64,000 nt of DNA, taken from Cyrtodaria siliqua (Eukaryota > Mollusca > Bivalvia > Adapedonta > Hiatellidae). The notes under the pieces were generated by a model, which saw only the letters and a program-made list of their open reading frames with translations, did not search any database and was not told the origin of the DNA. The DNA is taken from assembly GCA_037043455.1 (NCBI GenBank), contig JAWPHD010011200.1, positions 22,081 to 86,080 on the forward strand, written 5' to 3'. The number at the start of each line of letters is the position of its first letter. Position 1 is the first letter of the stretch. The position numbers and the translations under genes are program-made. Of the stretch, positions 10,945-21,339 are shown piece after piece.

Positions 10945-12520
10945 ATTTTAGTGCTTATTCAAAAAACATTCGCTAAGGAAAATACTACATTTTTGGCCAG
11001 TAATAATATTAAATCGTTTCTTACTAACGGCAGTTTAGACAATTACACTATGTGCAATTTCCAAAAAGTTTGTGAAGCACTCATCTTCCTATTAGACAAA
11101 TTTTCGTCCGGTATGGAACGACCGTTTATAGACAAATTGTTGGTATCCCTATGGGTATGAATTGTGCACCCCTTGTCGCAGATTTGTTTCTATTTTGCTA
11201 TGAAAGAGTTTTCGTGTTGAGTCTTTCACCAGATACCCAGGAAGATGTTATTAAGACCTTAAATGACAACTTTCGGTATCTGGATGACATATTAAACATT
11301 GATAACCCTTTCTTTCTTTTATACTATAGTTAATACTATATACCCTAAAGAACTTCAAATTAACAAAGCTAATATTTCTGATACTTACGCTTTCTTTCTT
11401 GATTTACATCTCTCCATTGAAGTAATTAGCAAAATATATGACTAGAGGGATGATTTTAATTTTGATATTGTTAATGTTCCCCGAGCAACTTCCTATGGGG
11501 TCCATGTGTCTCATCTTATTAAATTTTCTAGAGCTTGTACTCGAGTTGAGGACTTTAATATTCGTAATCTTTGTAAAACTAAAAAGTTACTCCATATGGG
11601 TTACCGTTACAATACACTTCGTAAAACCTATGCAAAATGTTAATCATCGTAACCCTGATCTTCTTTCCAAATATAAAAGTAATTTAAGAACTCTTCTGCG
11701 ACAAGGACTATCATAACCTGACTTCTATGGTGACATGATATACAAACTTCTAGAGGGCGTGAGCGGTAGCTAGCATATTTCACTACCAACTCAATCAATC
11801 AATGAAACCGAGACTGCAATGTTTTGTATGTGTCGTGTTCGGCCGTTTCCAAAGGTCCATTATCATATTCTTTTTCCTAAGATCCTTGGCCATGATCACC
11901 TTCATACAATCATTGTTAAACTTGTTAAAAGGTTTATCAAAAGAGGTTATGACCCTATCATTTTGCAACGCACTGCATGCTTGGTGGTAGACCAAATTAC
12001 AGTTCGCCACTATGCTTTCCTCTTTAATTGTGCGATGACTGGACAGGCTGTGGAACCTATGATGACGTCTATCTAAAGCCACTAAGGGCGGTGACGTTTG
12101 ATATTTGTCTGCAATATTGTCTTTTCGTGCCCTCAATGGTTTGTTCTCTTGTTGCTCTGGCATCTTTGTGTTTTACTTATATTGCCTATTAATGATGCCT
12201 TGTTGGTTAGAGAATAGTTCATGGCGGGGTTTTCTGTATTTACACTGTCCCGTTTTATTGGGATGACAGTAGGGTAAGTGTGATGTTTGATGCACCCTAG
12301 AACCTGGTCGAAACCGCCAGCGACCTTTTTTCCACTGACCGTTCCAAGGCGGTAGCCATATTGTTAACCAATTTTGTGTTTGTATCGTCATACTTTCCCT
12401 GTCCGAACTTTTCATATTTCCTTTTTCCTTATCAACATTGCCATTCATGTCTGTCGTTTTGCCTGTTTTTTGGGGTTTACTGTGGTCTGTGAAAGCTGCA
12501 TTTCCTGTTCGACTTTATAG
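10945..12520 (+). pseudogene. 5'-truncated PLE reverse transcriptase, copy A (broken)
   Basis: The sequence enters a reverse transcriptase frame at 'IQKTFAKENTTFLAS' and keeps the region before motif B, then 'MNCAPLVADLFLFCYERVFV' (motif B region, 11,151 on) and 'FRYLDDILNIDN' with the DD catalytic pair (about 11,274-11,306). After that it breaks: 'DDILNIDNPFFLL' ends in a stop, and about 23 bases around 'NYPHLDGD' are missing compared with copy B. The C-terminal part (11,540-11,760) is in other frames and is followed by the usual 3' module to 12,520. The N-terminal third of the PLE protein is absent, as in a 5'-truncated insertion. It is nonfunctional. Confidence 0.8.
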
Positions 12521-12579
12521 TTATTTTACTGATTTGAAGAACGGTTTTAATATTTGCTAACCAGCATGTTGCACATACT

Positions 12580-12815
12580 TGGCAAACGGTAGTGAATGAT
12601 GTTAGAGTGGATGGTGACATAGAACCAGATAGGGACTTGGATCCACAATCTGAACACCCCTATTGTCAATCCTTTGGTGTTTGTGATGTCTTATTTGGCC
12701 TTTTATTCATCTTTAAATGTGTTCTTTGTTTCTGTGTGTGTTTGTGGTTGGCTGTCGTCAGTTCGGTAAGTGTGAGGTTTGATGCAGTCTAGAACCTGGT
12801 TTAAACCCTCATCTT
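12580..12815 (+). other. Block present only in copy A
   Basis: Relative to copy B (52,350), copy A has about 240 extra bases here. Part is another PLE 3' module start ('gtttgtgatgtcttatttgg'). The first 80 bases, 'atgatgttagagtggatggt' onward, match nothing else I can find in the window. The short acidic frame there (MNDVRVDGDIEPDRDLDPQS) runs directly into the module and I do not call it a gene. Confidence 0.4.
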
Positions 12816-13230
12816 CTTTGCCACTTAATGTACTATTCTAAAGAGGTAGCCCTATTGTCAACCCTTGTGAGTTTGTGATGTCCTATTTTGCCTTTTATTC
12901 ATTTTTATATATAGTTGTTCTTTGTTGTTTTTTTTTGTTTTTTTATTTATTTTTTTTTATTTTTATTTTGTTTTATTTTCGATGTACTTAGTACAACCTC
13001 ACGTTCAATATATGTTTTTATATCTTTTTCTTATAAATCATGTCTTGCTCATTGCCTTTATGTCTATGCACATACTTATCATGACTGACTGTTGTATATA
13101 ATATTATTCATTGTATCACGTAACAAGTAACATTGTAATGTTTACGTTACTTAATAAAGAATCTTTTTGTTTCTGTGTGTGTTTGTGGTTGACTGTCATC
13201 CTTGAATACTACTTTTCCTGTTCGATATTA
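12655..13230 (+). mobile_element. PLE 3' module split by a LINE 3' end, copy A
   Basis: Module blocks 'aacctggtttaaaccctcat', 'gaggtagccctattgtcaac' and 'gttgactgtcatccttgaat' are separated by an insertion at 12,922-13,170. The equivalent module in copy B (52,370-52,960) lacks this insertion and instead carries a MITE a few bases upstream. Confidence 0.6.
12922..13170 (+). mobile_element. LINE 3' end, insertion in copy A only
   Basis: Copy B reads 'gttgttctttgtttctgtgtg' across this site. Copy A has about 250 extra bases between 'gttgttctttgt' and 'gtttctgtgtgtg', beginning with a T-rich run and ending 'cttaataaagaatcttttt'. The body, with a terminal AATAAA signal, looks like the 3' end of a non-LTR retrotransposon. 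Target duplication is imperfect. Confidence 0.55.
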
Positions 13231-13440
13231 TATCAATATTAAATGCCAGATACAAGTTGCAAACTTGTATTCTATCTTTAAGTGTAATTAAATTCCAATT
13301 TAATCCCACACATGGAATTTAATGACATTTCAGTAAATTTAAGTTTTGGTTAAATCCGTTATTTCATGCAATGTGTAACTCACAAAGCTTCATATTGCAC
13401 ACGAAATATTAAAATGTACAGGATACATAACATATATAAT

Positions 13441-13699
13441 TATAAAATCAAAAAATTAAAGAAATTCTAATGGATCAAGGCCGGTCAAATGATTCCTGCT
13501 AAAAAGACGTATTGACCTGAGATATGTATATTGACTTTTCGTATTGACTCAAAGGCGTGGCTAAAATAAAAATGCGCGAGCGAACCTGAATAGGTACGAA
13601 TGTACAATAGAATGACGTCATCCGGATCAACAAAATGTCAGCCGACAGCTTTGTTTTTTGACAGCTGATGAAAAAAAGAAAATAATAGAAAATGGAGAA
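13441..13699. other. No gene seen; junction after copy A
   Basis: Homology to copy B stops at about 13,440. The next 250 bases contain phrases such as 'gtattgacctgagatatgta' and 'gcgtggctaaaataaaaatg', which recall repeat boundaries, but I can place no element. Confidence 0.5.
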
Positions 13700-15905
13700 A
13701 GAAATATAAAAAGATCGCGGACAGGGAAAGTAGCATTCAAGGAGGACAGTCAACCACAAAACATAGCAACAAACACGCAAACAGACAAACAAAAAGGCTA
13801 AAGCAATAATAAATGCAAAGGACATCACAAACACAAAGGGTTGACAATAGGGCTACCGCCTTGGAACGGTCAGTGGCAAAGTAGGCCACAAGGGGGTTTA
13901 AACCGGTTCTAGGGTGCACCAAACCTCAAACTTACCCTACTGTCATCCCATTAAAACAGGACAGTGTAAATAAAGAAATCCCCGCCATGATCTAATCTCT
14001 AACCAACAAGGCAGCATCAATAGGCAATATAAGTAAAACACAAATATGCTCGTGTAAATATAATACAAAAAAACAATAGCCTAGAAAGCCACAATGAAGG
14101 TACTCAATGACTTAGCAGAAGCCAGAGCAGTAAGAGAATAAACCATTAAGGGCACGACAAGAAAGATCATGAACAAACATCAAACGCCACCGTCCCAATC
14201 GGTTTTAGGTAGGCGTCATCATAGGGTCCACAGCCTGTCCGGTCATTGTACAATTAAAGAGGAAGTCATAGTGGCGAACTGTAAAAGGGTCCACCACCAA
14301 GCATGCAGTACGTTGCAAAATTATAGGGTCATAACCTCTTTTGATAAACTGTTTAACAAGTTTAACAAAGATAGTATGAAAGTGGTCATGACCAAGAATC
14401 TTACGAAGTTTATAAATCACATCACCATAGAAGTCAGGTTGTGATAGTCCTTGTCGCAGAAGAGTCGTTAAATTACTTTTATATTTGGAAAGAAGATCAG
14501 GGTTACAATAATACAATTTTGCAAAGGTTTTACGAAGTTTATGGTAACGGTAAACCTGATTGAGTAACTTTTTAATTATACAAAGATTACGAAAAACGAA
14601 TAAGTTGAGACACATACACCCCATAAGAAGTTACTCGGGGAACATCCCCATCCAAGTGGGGATAATTAACAATGTCAAAATTAAAATCATCTCTCTTGTC
14701 ATAGATTTTGCTAATTATTTTACCATTTTCAATCGAGAGATCTAAATCAAGAAAAGAAGCGTTATTATCGGATATATTAGCTTTGTTAAGCTGAAGTTCT
14801 TTAGGATAAATACAATTAACCATAGTTGGAAGGAAATGGTTGTCAATGTTCAATATGTCATCCTGATACCGAGAGGTGTCATTAAAGGCTTTAATAACAT
14901 CTGCCTGGGTATCTGGTGAAAGACTCAACATGAAATCCCTTTCATAGCAAAATAAGAACAAATCTGCGACAAGTGGTGCACAGTTCGTACCCATAGGGAT
15001 ACCAACAATTTGTCTATAAACGGTGGTTCCATACCTGACGAAAATATTATCTAATAGGAAGATGAGTGCTTCACAAACTTCATAGCAAGTCCACATAGTA
15101 TAATTGTCTAAACTACCGTTAGTAAAAAACGCTTTTATATTATTAAATGCCAAAAATGTAGTATTTTCTCTAGCGAATAAGAGAAATTAGCTTATCTTTA
15201 ATAAGGTGATGTGGTAAGGTTGTATATAGTGTAGAAAAGTCATAAGTGCTTATTGATGAAACTTGACCTTTATTGAAAATGTTATCAAGAACGTCTCCTG
15301 AATTTTTTATAGACCAAAATAAATTAAACCCAGAGTTTTTATAAGTTTTATCACAATATAGTTTCACGTACTCTTTAACGGCAGTAAGACAAGAAGTTAA
15401 ACGTTTGGAGATGTTTGTTGTGGTGCTGGCACTAGAATTCGAAATAAAGCGAGCCTTATATGGATTTTTATGTAATTTAGGAATCCAGTACACAGTAGGC
15501 AGTTTATTTTGCTTATCGTTTACACCAGCCTTGAAAGTAGTGCACCGAGTGATTTGTGCGGAAACAACATCATCCTCAGTAGAATTATCTGGAGTATAGG
15601 AATTGGTGCTGCCGAGTTCCAGAGATAAAAAAATTGACGTAATGTAGGCGTCAAACAATAATTTCATTATTAGCTGCTTTATCTGCAGGAACTAAAACAA
15701 ATTTATTATGAAATTCCTGAATTCCCGATTTTAAATTACGAAAGGAAAACCTAGGTCTCGGAGGAAGTAAAGAGGGGTTAGCATTATAAAAGTTAATACG
15801 TGTATCTATAATTTTCTGAATTGACTTTTTCCAAGTAGAAAGTGAGTTTGTGTCCGCATGTTCTCTACGACACCATTTGATACTAAAAGCCGATAATACT
15901 AAAAG
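13700..15905 (-). pseudogene. Penelope-like reverse transcriptase relic, longest copy
   Basis: Read on the minus strand from 15,905 down. The N-terminal block has 'FSIKWCRREHAD', 'RINFYNAN' and 'FHNKFVLVPADKAANN' (to 15,655). After a frame change comes 15,667-15,170, with 'PTVYWIPKLHKNPYKARFIS' and the motif A region 'STYDFSTLYTTLPH'. After a second break comes 15,153-14,587, with motif B 'GIPMGTNCAPLVADLFLFCY' and the catalytic 'YQDDIL'. The last block is 14,624-14,205, with 'YRYHKLRKTFAKLYY' and 'YDPIILQRTACLVVDPFTVR'. The noncoding 3' module follows to 13,700. I see no GIY-YIG endonuclease block. The frame breaks show it is dead. Assignment to Penelope-like elements rests on family blocks recognised by eye. 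Confidence 0.8.
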
Positions 15906-15960
15906 GGCAACATTTACGGCGGTAAATTTCTTTTATTTTTTGATTTTATAAAAAACTAGT

Positions 15961-16094
15961 GTTGCCTTTTGCATTCGGTCTATACATGGTTTTATCGACC
16001 CGAGAAAAGGCATATTGACCTCGGACGTAGTCCGAGGTCAATATGCCTTTTCTCGGGTCGATAAAACCATGTATCGACCTCATCAAAAGGCAAT
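15961..16094. repeat. Long near-perfect palindrome (hairpin)
   Basis: Two perfect 44-base arms (15,983-16,026 and 16,030-16,073) are separated by 'gta'. Outside them the symmetry continues with mismatches to 'gttgccttttg' on the left and 'caaaaggcaat' on the right, giving about 134 bp in all. The arm contains 'tcgacccgagaaaaggcata'. It sits between the end of the PLE relic and a truncated gag-like frame. It could be a tiny foldback transposon or the source of a hairpin RNA. No target duplication is obvious. Confidence 0.9.
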
Positions 16095-16111
16095 AATTGT
16101 ATATTATTATC

Positions 16112-16237
16112 CTAAAGTCTAAATTCCCTTTCCCTAGCCTGTTCGTCTTTAACAAAGGTTCTAAGCCCCTCTCCAGCATACCCTAACTCCTTACCCATAT
16201 CCGTAAGTTCCTTTATGGACGTCATGGTTATAGACAT
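16112..16237 (-). pseudogene. Gag-like N-terminal fragment (truncated)
   Basis: A 41-codon minus-strand frame begins with Met at 16,237 and reads 'MTSIKELTDMGKELGYAGEG' followed by 'LRTFVKDEQARERE', then stops. This helical, charged N-terminus with a 'GKELG...L..FVK..QA.ERE' pattern resembles the start of gag-type polyproteins of invertebrate LTR retrotransposons. That is family recognition by eye and not proven. Nothing downstream continues it, because the palindrome lies next to it. I interpret it as a fragment cut by that insertion. Confidence 0.4.
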
Positions 16238-16239
16238 TG

Positions 16240-17690
16240 TGGAATACTCACTACAATAACTACAATACACAAGTCACTAATAATTCTACTCTACTAACTA
16301 CTAATGGTAAGTCACTGTGTCCTCAGTAAATACCTCGGCATCATCATAGGACAAGTTACATACACATTTGCACTAGCGCTAACTACTAACGGTTATGTAT
16401 AGATAGTATCTAGCTTCCACAAAACATATACACTACATAAATTATCTATATTTGATATTGGACATAAACCTTAAACAATCATAGAAATGTGTATAGCATG
16501 TACATGTATATTTACTTCTCCCATCAATATAAGTATACTCGAGTGTCACAACATGAGTAGAACTAGTTCAGCATTTGAACGTTGTTACAGTTGACGTCTC
16601 CGACTGACTGAACAACGTTCAGCGCAAGCGTACAGTAAAAATCCAGGATTATCGATAGGTTTTCATTTTGATGCGTAATATCTATAGTAATTTATAAAAT
16701 TATGAACTATAATCACTCAAAAACAGATTTATTAAACATAATATGTGCAAAACGTTGTACGATATACAGTATAAATGTATTAAATTGATAGTTTTGTTTT
16801 CATACATTTACTTTTGTTATCAAATCTCGACATCAATATCACGTGACTTAACGGTGTTAATTGTGTAATTTGGCAACTCCCCAACAGTTCATACCGCTCC
16901 GACTGCAAAACGCTCTCCGGGATATACCACTGCCGTAATAGTGTGCGTTACCCATCGATTTTTGCATTAAGTTGTGTATGTAATAATACTGGCATTCATA
17001 TCTCGGCCAAATTAAAAAAAACACTTACATTATCATCACAAATGGCGTATTTTCATACGCTGCCAAAAAATCAACTGCACAGAAAAGTGGAGGTCATGTA
17101 GTACATGTATCTCCTTAATCCAAGCCTTCAATGACTAAAAGCTTTTTTCTTTTTTTCTTTTTTTTGGAAGGGGTACACAGCCAGATAAAATATCAAAATC
17201 GTAAAAGGGCTGGTAAGGTCAGAGAAGACTCGGATTGGTATAAGAAAGAACTTGTCTCATGATTGAATGCTCCCTTTAAAAACATAAACACTGAGATGCC
17301 AAAATATTGTATTCATACACTCATTTCAATATAATCAACAACAAAATAATCATAATTTTAACATGACAATGCTTGAAATACGTAACAAACAGATCAACAA
17401 TGTTTTATAAATAACAAAATGGCACTTTAAACCCTAGACGTTGCTACTTAAGAAAAGTATTTTTTTGGAAATTAGTAGATCTATAGATATAATAAGGATA
17501 TTATTATTAAAGGGACAAATGACAAGCTTGCTGTCTGACACATTCACTGTTATGTTTCACTGCTAGTACTACAATGTGCATCATAAGATTAATTTAAACT
17601 TATTTATTTTACATTGATTGTAACGAAAGCTCTCTGAACTTATTTTAATCACTCTAGATGTATTCCTGGGTAAACCCAGTATGAAGCAAT
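16240..17690. other. No gene seen
   Basis: AT-rich DNA without a convincing reading frame. A small inverted repeat, 'gaacgttgtt' with 'aacaacgttc', occurs at 16,578-16,620. A pyrimidine run lies at 17,140-17,165. Confidence 0.6.
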
Positions 17691-17699
17691 GCAAATAAG

Positions 17700-17785
17700 G
17701 TGTCTTGCTCAGGGACACAACACATACATGTATTTCTAATCATGGGTCCAAAGCTCTACCACTAGACCACAGTGCTCCAAATTGA
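17700..17785 (-). mobile_element. tRNA-derived SINE head fragment
   Basis: On the minus strand 'gcactgtggtctagtggtag' (box A-like) leads to 'agctttggacccatgatta' and then to 'gtgtccctgagcaagacacc', the conserved post-head block of invertebrate SINEs. Box B is deleted, so it is a relic. Confidence 0.5.
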
Positions 17786-17789
17786 CTAA

Positions 17790-18599
17790 GAAATGATTGG
17801 GAAAAGAGTATGAAAGGAGACATTTAGGAAGTTTTGAAAAATCTGTCTGTGAATTAAGCTTCTTGCCATAATTCACTGAATCTGTCAATCATCAGGAATT
17901 GTGATCATTTTAACATGTCCTAATTTTTTCAAAAGCCTTTTTTATATCATTGAATTGCAAATCTCTTAACAAAGATAATGAGTTAGAGGTCCGTCAAGTA
18001 TTTTAAAAATTATAGTGAGTTACAGTGAATTGTTCTTCATGAACTATTAAAATTCACAAATTATTCATGAACAACATGCAAAACGGCCACCTTCAAAATT
18101 GCTAAAGTTCAGGAACAGCTATGTTCATGAAAACAAAAGGTCACAAAAGTTTAGATTGATCCCACTTACCAAGGGTATTTAAAAAAGAGAGCTTATTTGT
18201 TACTTTTCCACCGCCATCTACAAAAGCTCACAAAAGGTTAGATTGATTCCCACCTACTGTATATTATCACACTTTAATTGCAATTCAAAAAGGGATAAAT
18301 GCTGTAGAAGCCACTGAGAATGCCAGTTATATTCTCAGTAGGGCTGCACTAAATTCCTGCTGGGATCAGGTGGAATCCCACTGCGACAAATGTGAATCCT
18401 GCCAAAAATCACGCTGGGGCAAACTGGAGTCCCACACAAAAATCCCACTGGGACCAAGTAGGAATCCACTGTAAATCCCACTGGAATATAGTGTTGTTGA
18501 CATTACCTAAAAAATATTTTTTCTGCATGAGTTTCCAGGTTGTGGGTATATAATAAAAAGAATATGTGTGTTTGTCTTGAAGTGAGAATTTAAAACTTA
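17790..18599. other. No gene; decayed short repeats
   Basis: Two related phrases, 'aaaagtttagattgatccca' and 'aaaaggttagattgattccc', occur 90 bp apart. From 18,355 to 18,490 a degenerate 'aatcccactgggac' motif recurs about seven times in both senses. I cannot assign these to a family. Confidence 0.5.
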
Positions 18600-18812
18600 G
18601 TGATGAAATTAAATCCTATGTTCACTACAAACCAACAAATATTCTTCATATATCTTTTCATTGTGTGTATGGTATATGTGTGTAAAGAACAAAAACACGT
18701 TACATTTAAAGAAACTAAGGCCAGTTTTTTTATTTATTTGTTTACGGGAAATTTTTCAAAAATTTGCAGTAGTAAGGACAAAATAAAAATAAAATTAACA
18801 CCAGCATTTATA

Positions 18813-19222
18813 TATACTCTGTAAAAAAGGTTTTGGACCATGGCAGTGTTTGAATTCGTACAATGATCGCTGAACCTTGACATATGACCATAACCGTTAT
18901 TATCTCAGTTGATAAGTCACAATAGATCAACAATCAACGATTATTATCGTTTACAATGAAAAATATTAATCTTTTTAATGGTTACTCGAATGTGTCCGTA
19001 ACTGTTACTTTTTATGGACTTTGCAACATTTTTTACAGACCCTTTGTATGTTCGCGTTTTTTTTTAAAATCAAATCTTGTTTGGAATTTAATTTTTCTGG
19101 TATCAAATGAACCGGGTAGGGTAGACCTTGGTTACTAAAAAAAGATACATAAATTCTGTCCACTAGTTTTATTTTTATATGACTTTATATACCATGGTCC
19201 AACACTTTTTTTACCGAGTATA
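18813..19222. mobile_element. MITE, family 1 (TA target), first copy
   Basis: The ends are inverted: 'ctgtaaaaaaggttttggac' followed by 'catgg' at the left, and 'ccatggtccaacactttttt' then 'taccgag' at the right, both within TATATA. Length about 410 bp with no transposase. A homologous copy lies at 52,455-52,876. TA-rich flanks and TIRs suggest a Tc1/mariner-type non-autonomous element. A 60-codon frame inside (18,956-19,138) is not conserved in the other copy. Confidence 0.75.
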
Positions 19223-19395
19223 TATAATGAGTCTATAATAAAATTAAAAATAAAAGTAACTTTTAGAGACATTTTTGTTGGAAAGCAACAACAGAAGAAC
19301 TCTGGATGTTTTTTCAAAGTGAATAATTATATCAAAACTGTGTGAACAAAGTATAAAGTTTAAAACCGTTTGGTTTACTTATCTTCTGATTTGCT

Positions 19396-20135
19396 AACAG
19401 TCTATTAAATCATTTTAGAATTATTTTATTCTTAGAATTTTGTGATTCTTGGTTTCAAGAAACTTATTACTCAATACTTAATCTGTTTGTCACAGCAATT
19501 AAAAGGCTCATTCAGTTCTGAGAACACACTGAGTTGCATCATAATAGCATGACGTGATGTCATAATACCAGGGTGTGATGTCATAATACCAGAAAGTCAT
19601 GTCATGATAGAAACAACCAAATCAAAATATTAATGTTGTTGAATGTTGTTTAACGGCTCATCAACACAGTATAGGTTATTTAGAGCCGCCCCAGAGAGAG
19701 GGGAAGGATACATAGGAATCCTGGAACCTGCCCTACTCTTATTATAGAATAGATTCCTATGGTTCTTTAACGTGATCGGAGGATAGACCGATACACGGGA
19801 CCGCCCTGTTTACGTTCCCATCCGACGGACGAGGCTAAGGGAAAGTGTCTTGCCCAAGGAAACACCGACGGAACTCAGTGGCACCACGGAGGATTGAACC
19901 CGGGGCCTCCGGTTATAAATCCGACTGCGCCACACCAGCCCTCAAATCAAAATATGAATGAAGCATTCTGATTAGTTCAGTGATAAAAACTGGACCAATG
20001 AAACCAGTTAATTTAAAGCTCATTACATTCTCAGAACAAACTGAGTTTAACTGGACATTGAGTAATGAGGTTCTTGAAACCCAGAAACACAACATTCTAA
20101 AAATAAAATAATTCTAAAATGATTTAATAGACTGT
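19396..20135. mobile_element. Foldback element interrupted by a SINE
   Basis: The left arm begins 'acagtctattaaatcatttt' and the right arm ends with its reverse complement, 'aaaatgatttaatagactgt'. The symmetry extends inward for roughly 100-150 bp with indels, for instance 'tgggtttcaagaac' against 'ttggtttcaagaaac' and a 'gttctgagaa' block. The minus-strand SINE at 19,631-19,942 sits in its loop, so the element itself is about 430 bp. It has no coding content. Confidence 0.7.
19631..19942 (-). mobile_element. tRNA-Thr-like SINE with 13-bp target duplication
   Basis: Perfect direct repeats CAAATCAAAATAT lie at 19,618-19,630 and 19,943-19,955. On the minus strand the head reads 'gctggtgtggcgcagtcgga', then 'aaccggaggccccgggttca' (box B), then 'ttgggcaagacactttccct'. 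The 3' end reads 'ctctaaataacctatactgt' followed by 'gttgatgagccgtt' and 'aaacaacattcaa'. The family has further copies at 27,500, 31,364 and 53,466. This one is full length. Confidence 0.85.
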
Positions 20136-20635
20136 TTTTAATGGTACGAAAATATATGGGTAACAAACTTCCCTGAACAAATTCTTCACTATGATTACAC
20201 TCGAAGTCGGAAAGGCAATAAAAATAAAATCAGGATTTTATTAGATTTTATTTTGATTTTAATTTGGGCAAAAATAGGGCAGGCTCTCCCGTAAACCAAC
20301 AAATAAAAAACTCTGGCCTAACCCGCCAAATAATGACAACATTACACTACAAAACCGTTTATCAAAACTCGATCTATTCAGGTGTTCGGTCATATAATAA
20401 TGTATGTGCCAATTAAACGTATAGGTTCATTCACAGTAGGGCTGTCATTGATGGAAACAATATCATTTAATCATCGATTTTTTTCAGATGAACGATATAT
20501 GGATACACTTTTCAGGAATTGAACAGAAAAATTAACAACAAAAATAAACACAGTTTTATTTTGGGGTTTCCTCACCATGCTCACTAAAACTAGTTAAACC
20601 GGAAATAGGTCGCTGTGAAGTGTTTCTCCTTAAAC

Positions 20636-20677
20636 ATGTCCGACAGGCGTGTAGGCACGGACGGTATCCGTCGTCTT
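20636..20677 (+). CDS. Possible first coding exon of a host gene
   Basis: ATG at 20,636 opens 14 codons, MSDRRVGTDGIRRL, ending at 'ctt|gtaagtttatttt', a strong splice-donor match. An ETS-like 'ccggaaat' lies 37 bases upstream and the surroundings are modestly GC-richer than the rest. I find no matching downstream exon and do not recognise the peptide. Such ATG-plus-donor pairs also arise by chance, so confidence is low. Confidence 0.2.
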
Positions 20678-20679
20678 GT

Positions 20680-21335
20680 AAGTTTATTTTCTGTTTTTTA
20701 ATGAACTTATCTCGAAACGATTTTTAATAAAAACAAAACTTTTAACCTGAATTGAAACCGCGATTGCTTTGCTGACACAAGCAAATAAATTTATGTAAAA
20801 AAGGGTAATTTATTGTTATTTTGACCAATTAACAATTTTAAATGCCTGGTGTTAGGTAGAAAAGATCAAGCAAACTACCATAGATATACCGATAAAAATA
20901 AGTTTAGCAAGTAAATAACATATGAATCCAGTGGACCAGATTCTAGGATATGTGTAGAAGCAGTCATGGGCAATATAACTTACATAATTATCAGTTGTAT
21001 TAAGGGAATAAGTCTCAAAAGAAATATGCGAAAACAATAGCAACATGCGGTAATCTACATGTTTTACAGAAATTATGATTTCACTCTTTTTCAATGTAAA
21101 GGGAGGTAATTTCACAAATGGTAAACTTTGGTTTCTTACATGTATATCTTTATAATGGCAAGGAAAGTGTCGATTGTATAACTTGATAACAGTTACTTTG
21201 TATTATTATATCTCACGTTTACACTCCTGTATAAATTGCCCATACCCTTAGCATGAAGCATTGTTTACTGTTCACCGGTATACAATTTTTACTGATACAC
21301 GATTGTGACGTCACGGGAAGTATAACAAGAGGTCA
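20680..21335. other. No gene seen
   Basis: AT-rich DNA. An 87-codon minus frame at 20,852-21,115 shows no family features, and its base composition is that of the spacer. Confidence 0.55.
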
Positions 21336-21339
21336 ATGA

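Larger units (their letters stand above)
1..13440. repeat. Segmental duplication, copy A (direct)
   Basis: Base 1 onward matches base 40,566 onward in the same orientation, and the match can be followed to about 13,440/53,165, where both copies run into unrelated AT-rich DNA. Long stretches are identical or nearly so; for example, the 237 bases at 2,072-2,308 translate identically at 42,728-42,964. Copy A continues to the left beyond the window, so the true unit is longer. Copy A alone carries a seven-unit minisatellite at 3.1 kb, an 800-bp block at 8.3-9.1 kb, a 240-bp block near 12.6-12.8 kb and a LINE 3' end at 12.9 kb. Whether this is a genomic duplication or two haplotypes assembled in series cannot be decided from sequence alone. 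Confidence 0.95.

Noticed and set aside
11795..12163. 122-codon minus-strand frame
   Set aside because: It is the antisense of the PLE C-terminal coding region and 3' module.
13655..13690. Hammerhead ribozyme (ctgatga...gaaa), expected in some Penelope-like elements
   Set aside because: Only this chance match was found; it lacks the pairing stems and a cleavage site, and no other CTGATGA/GAAA pair with proper spacing was seen by eye near the PLE copies.
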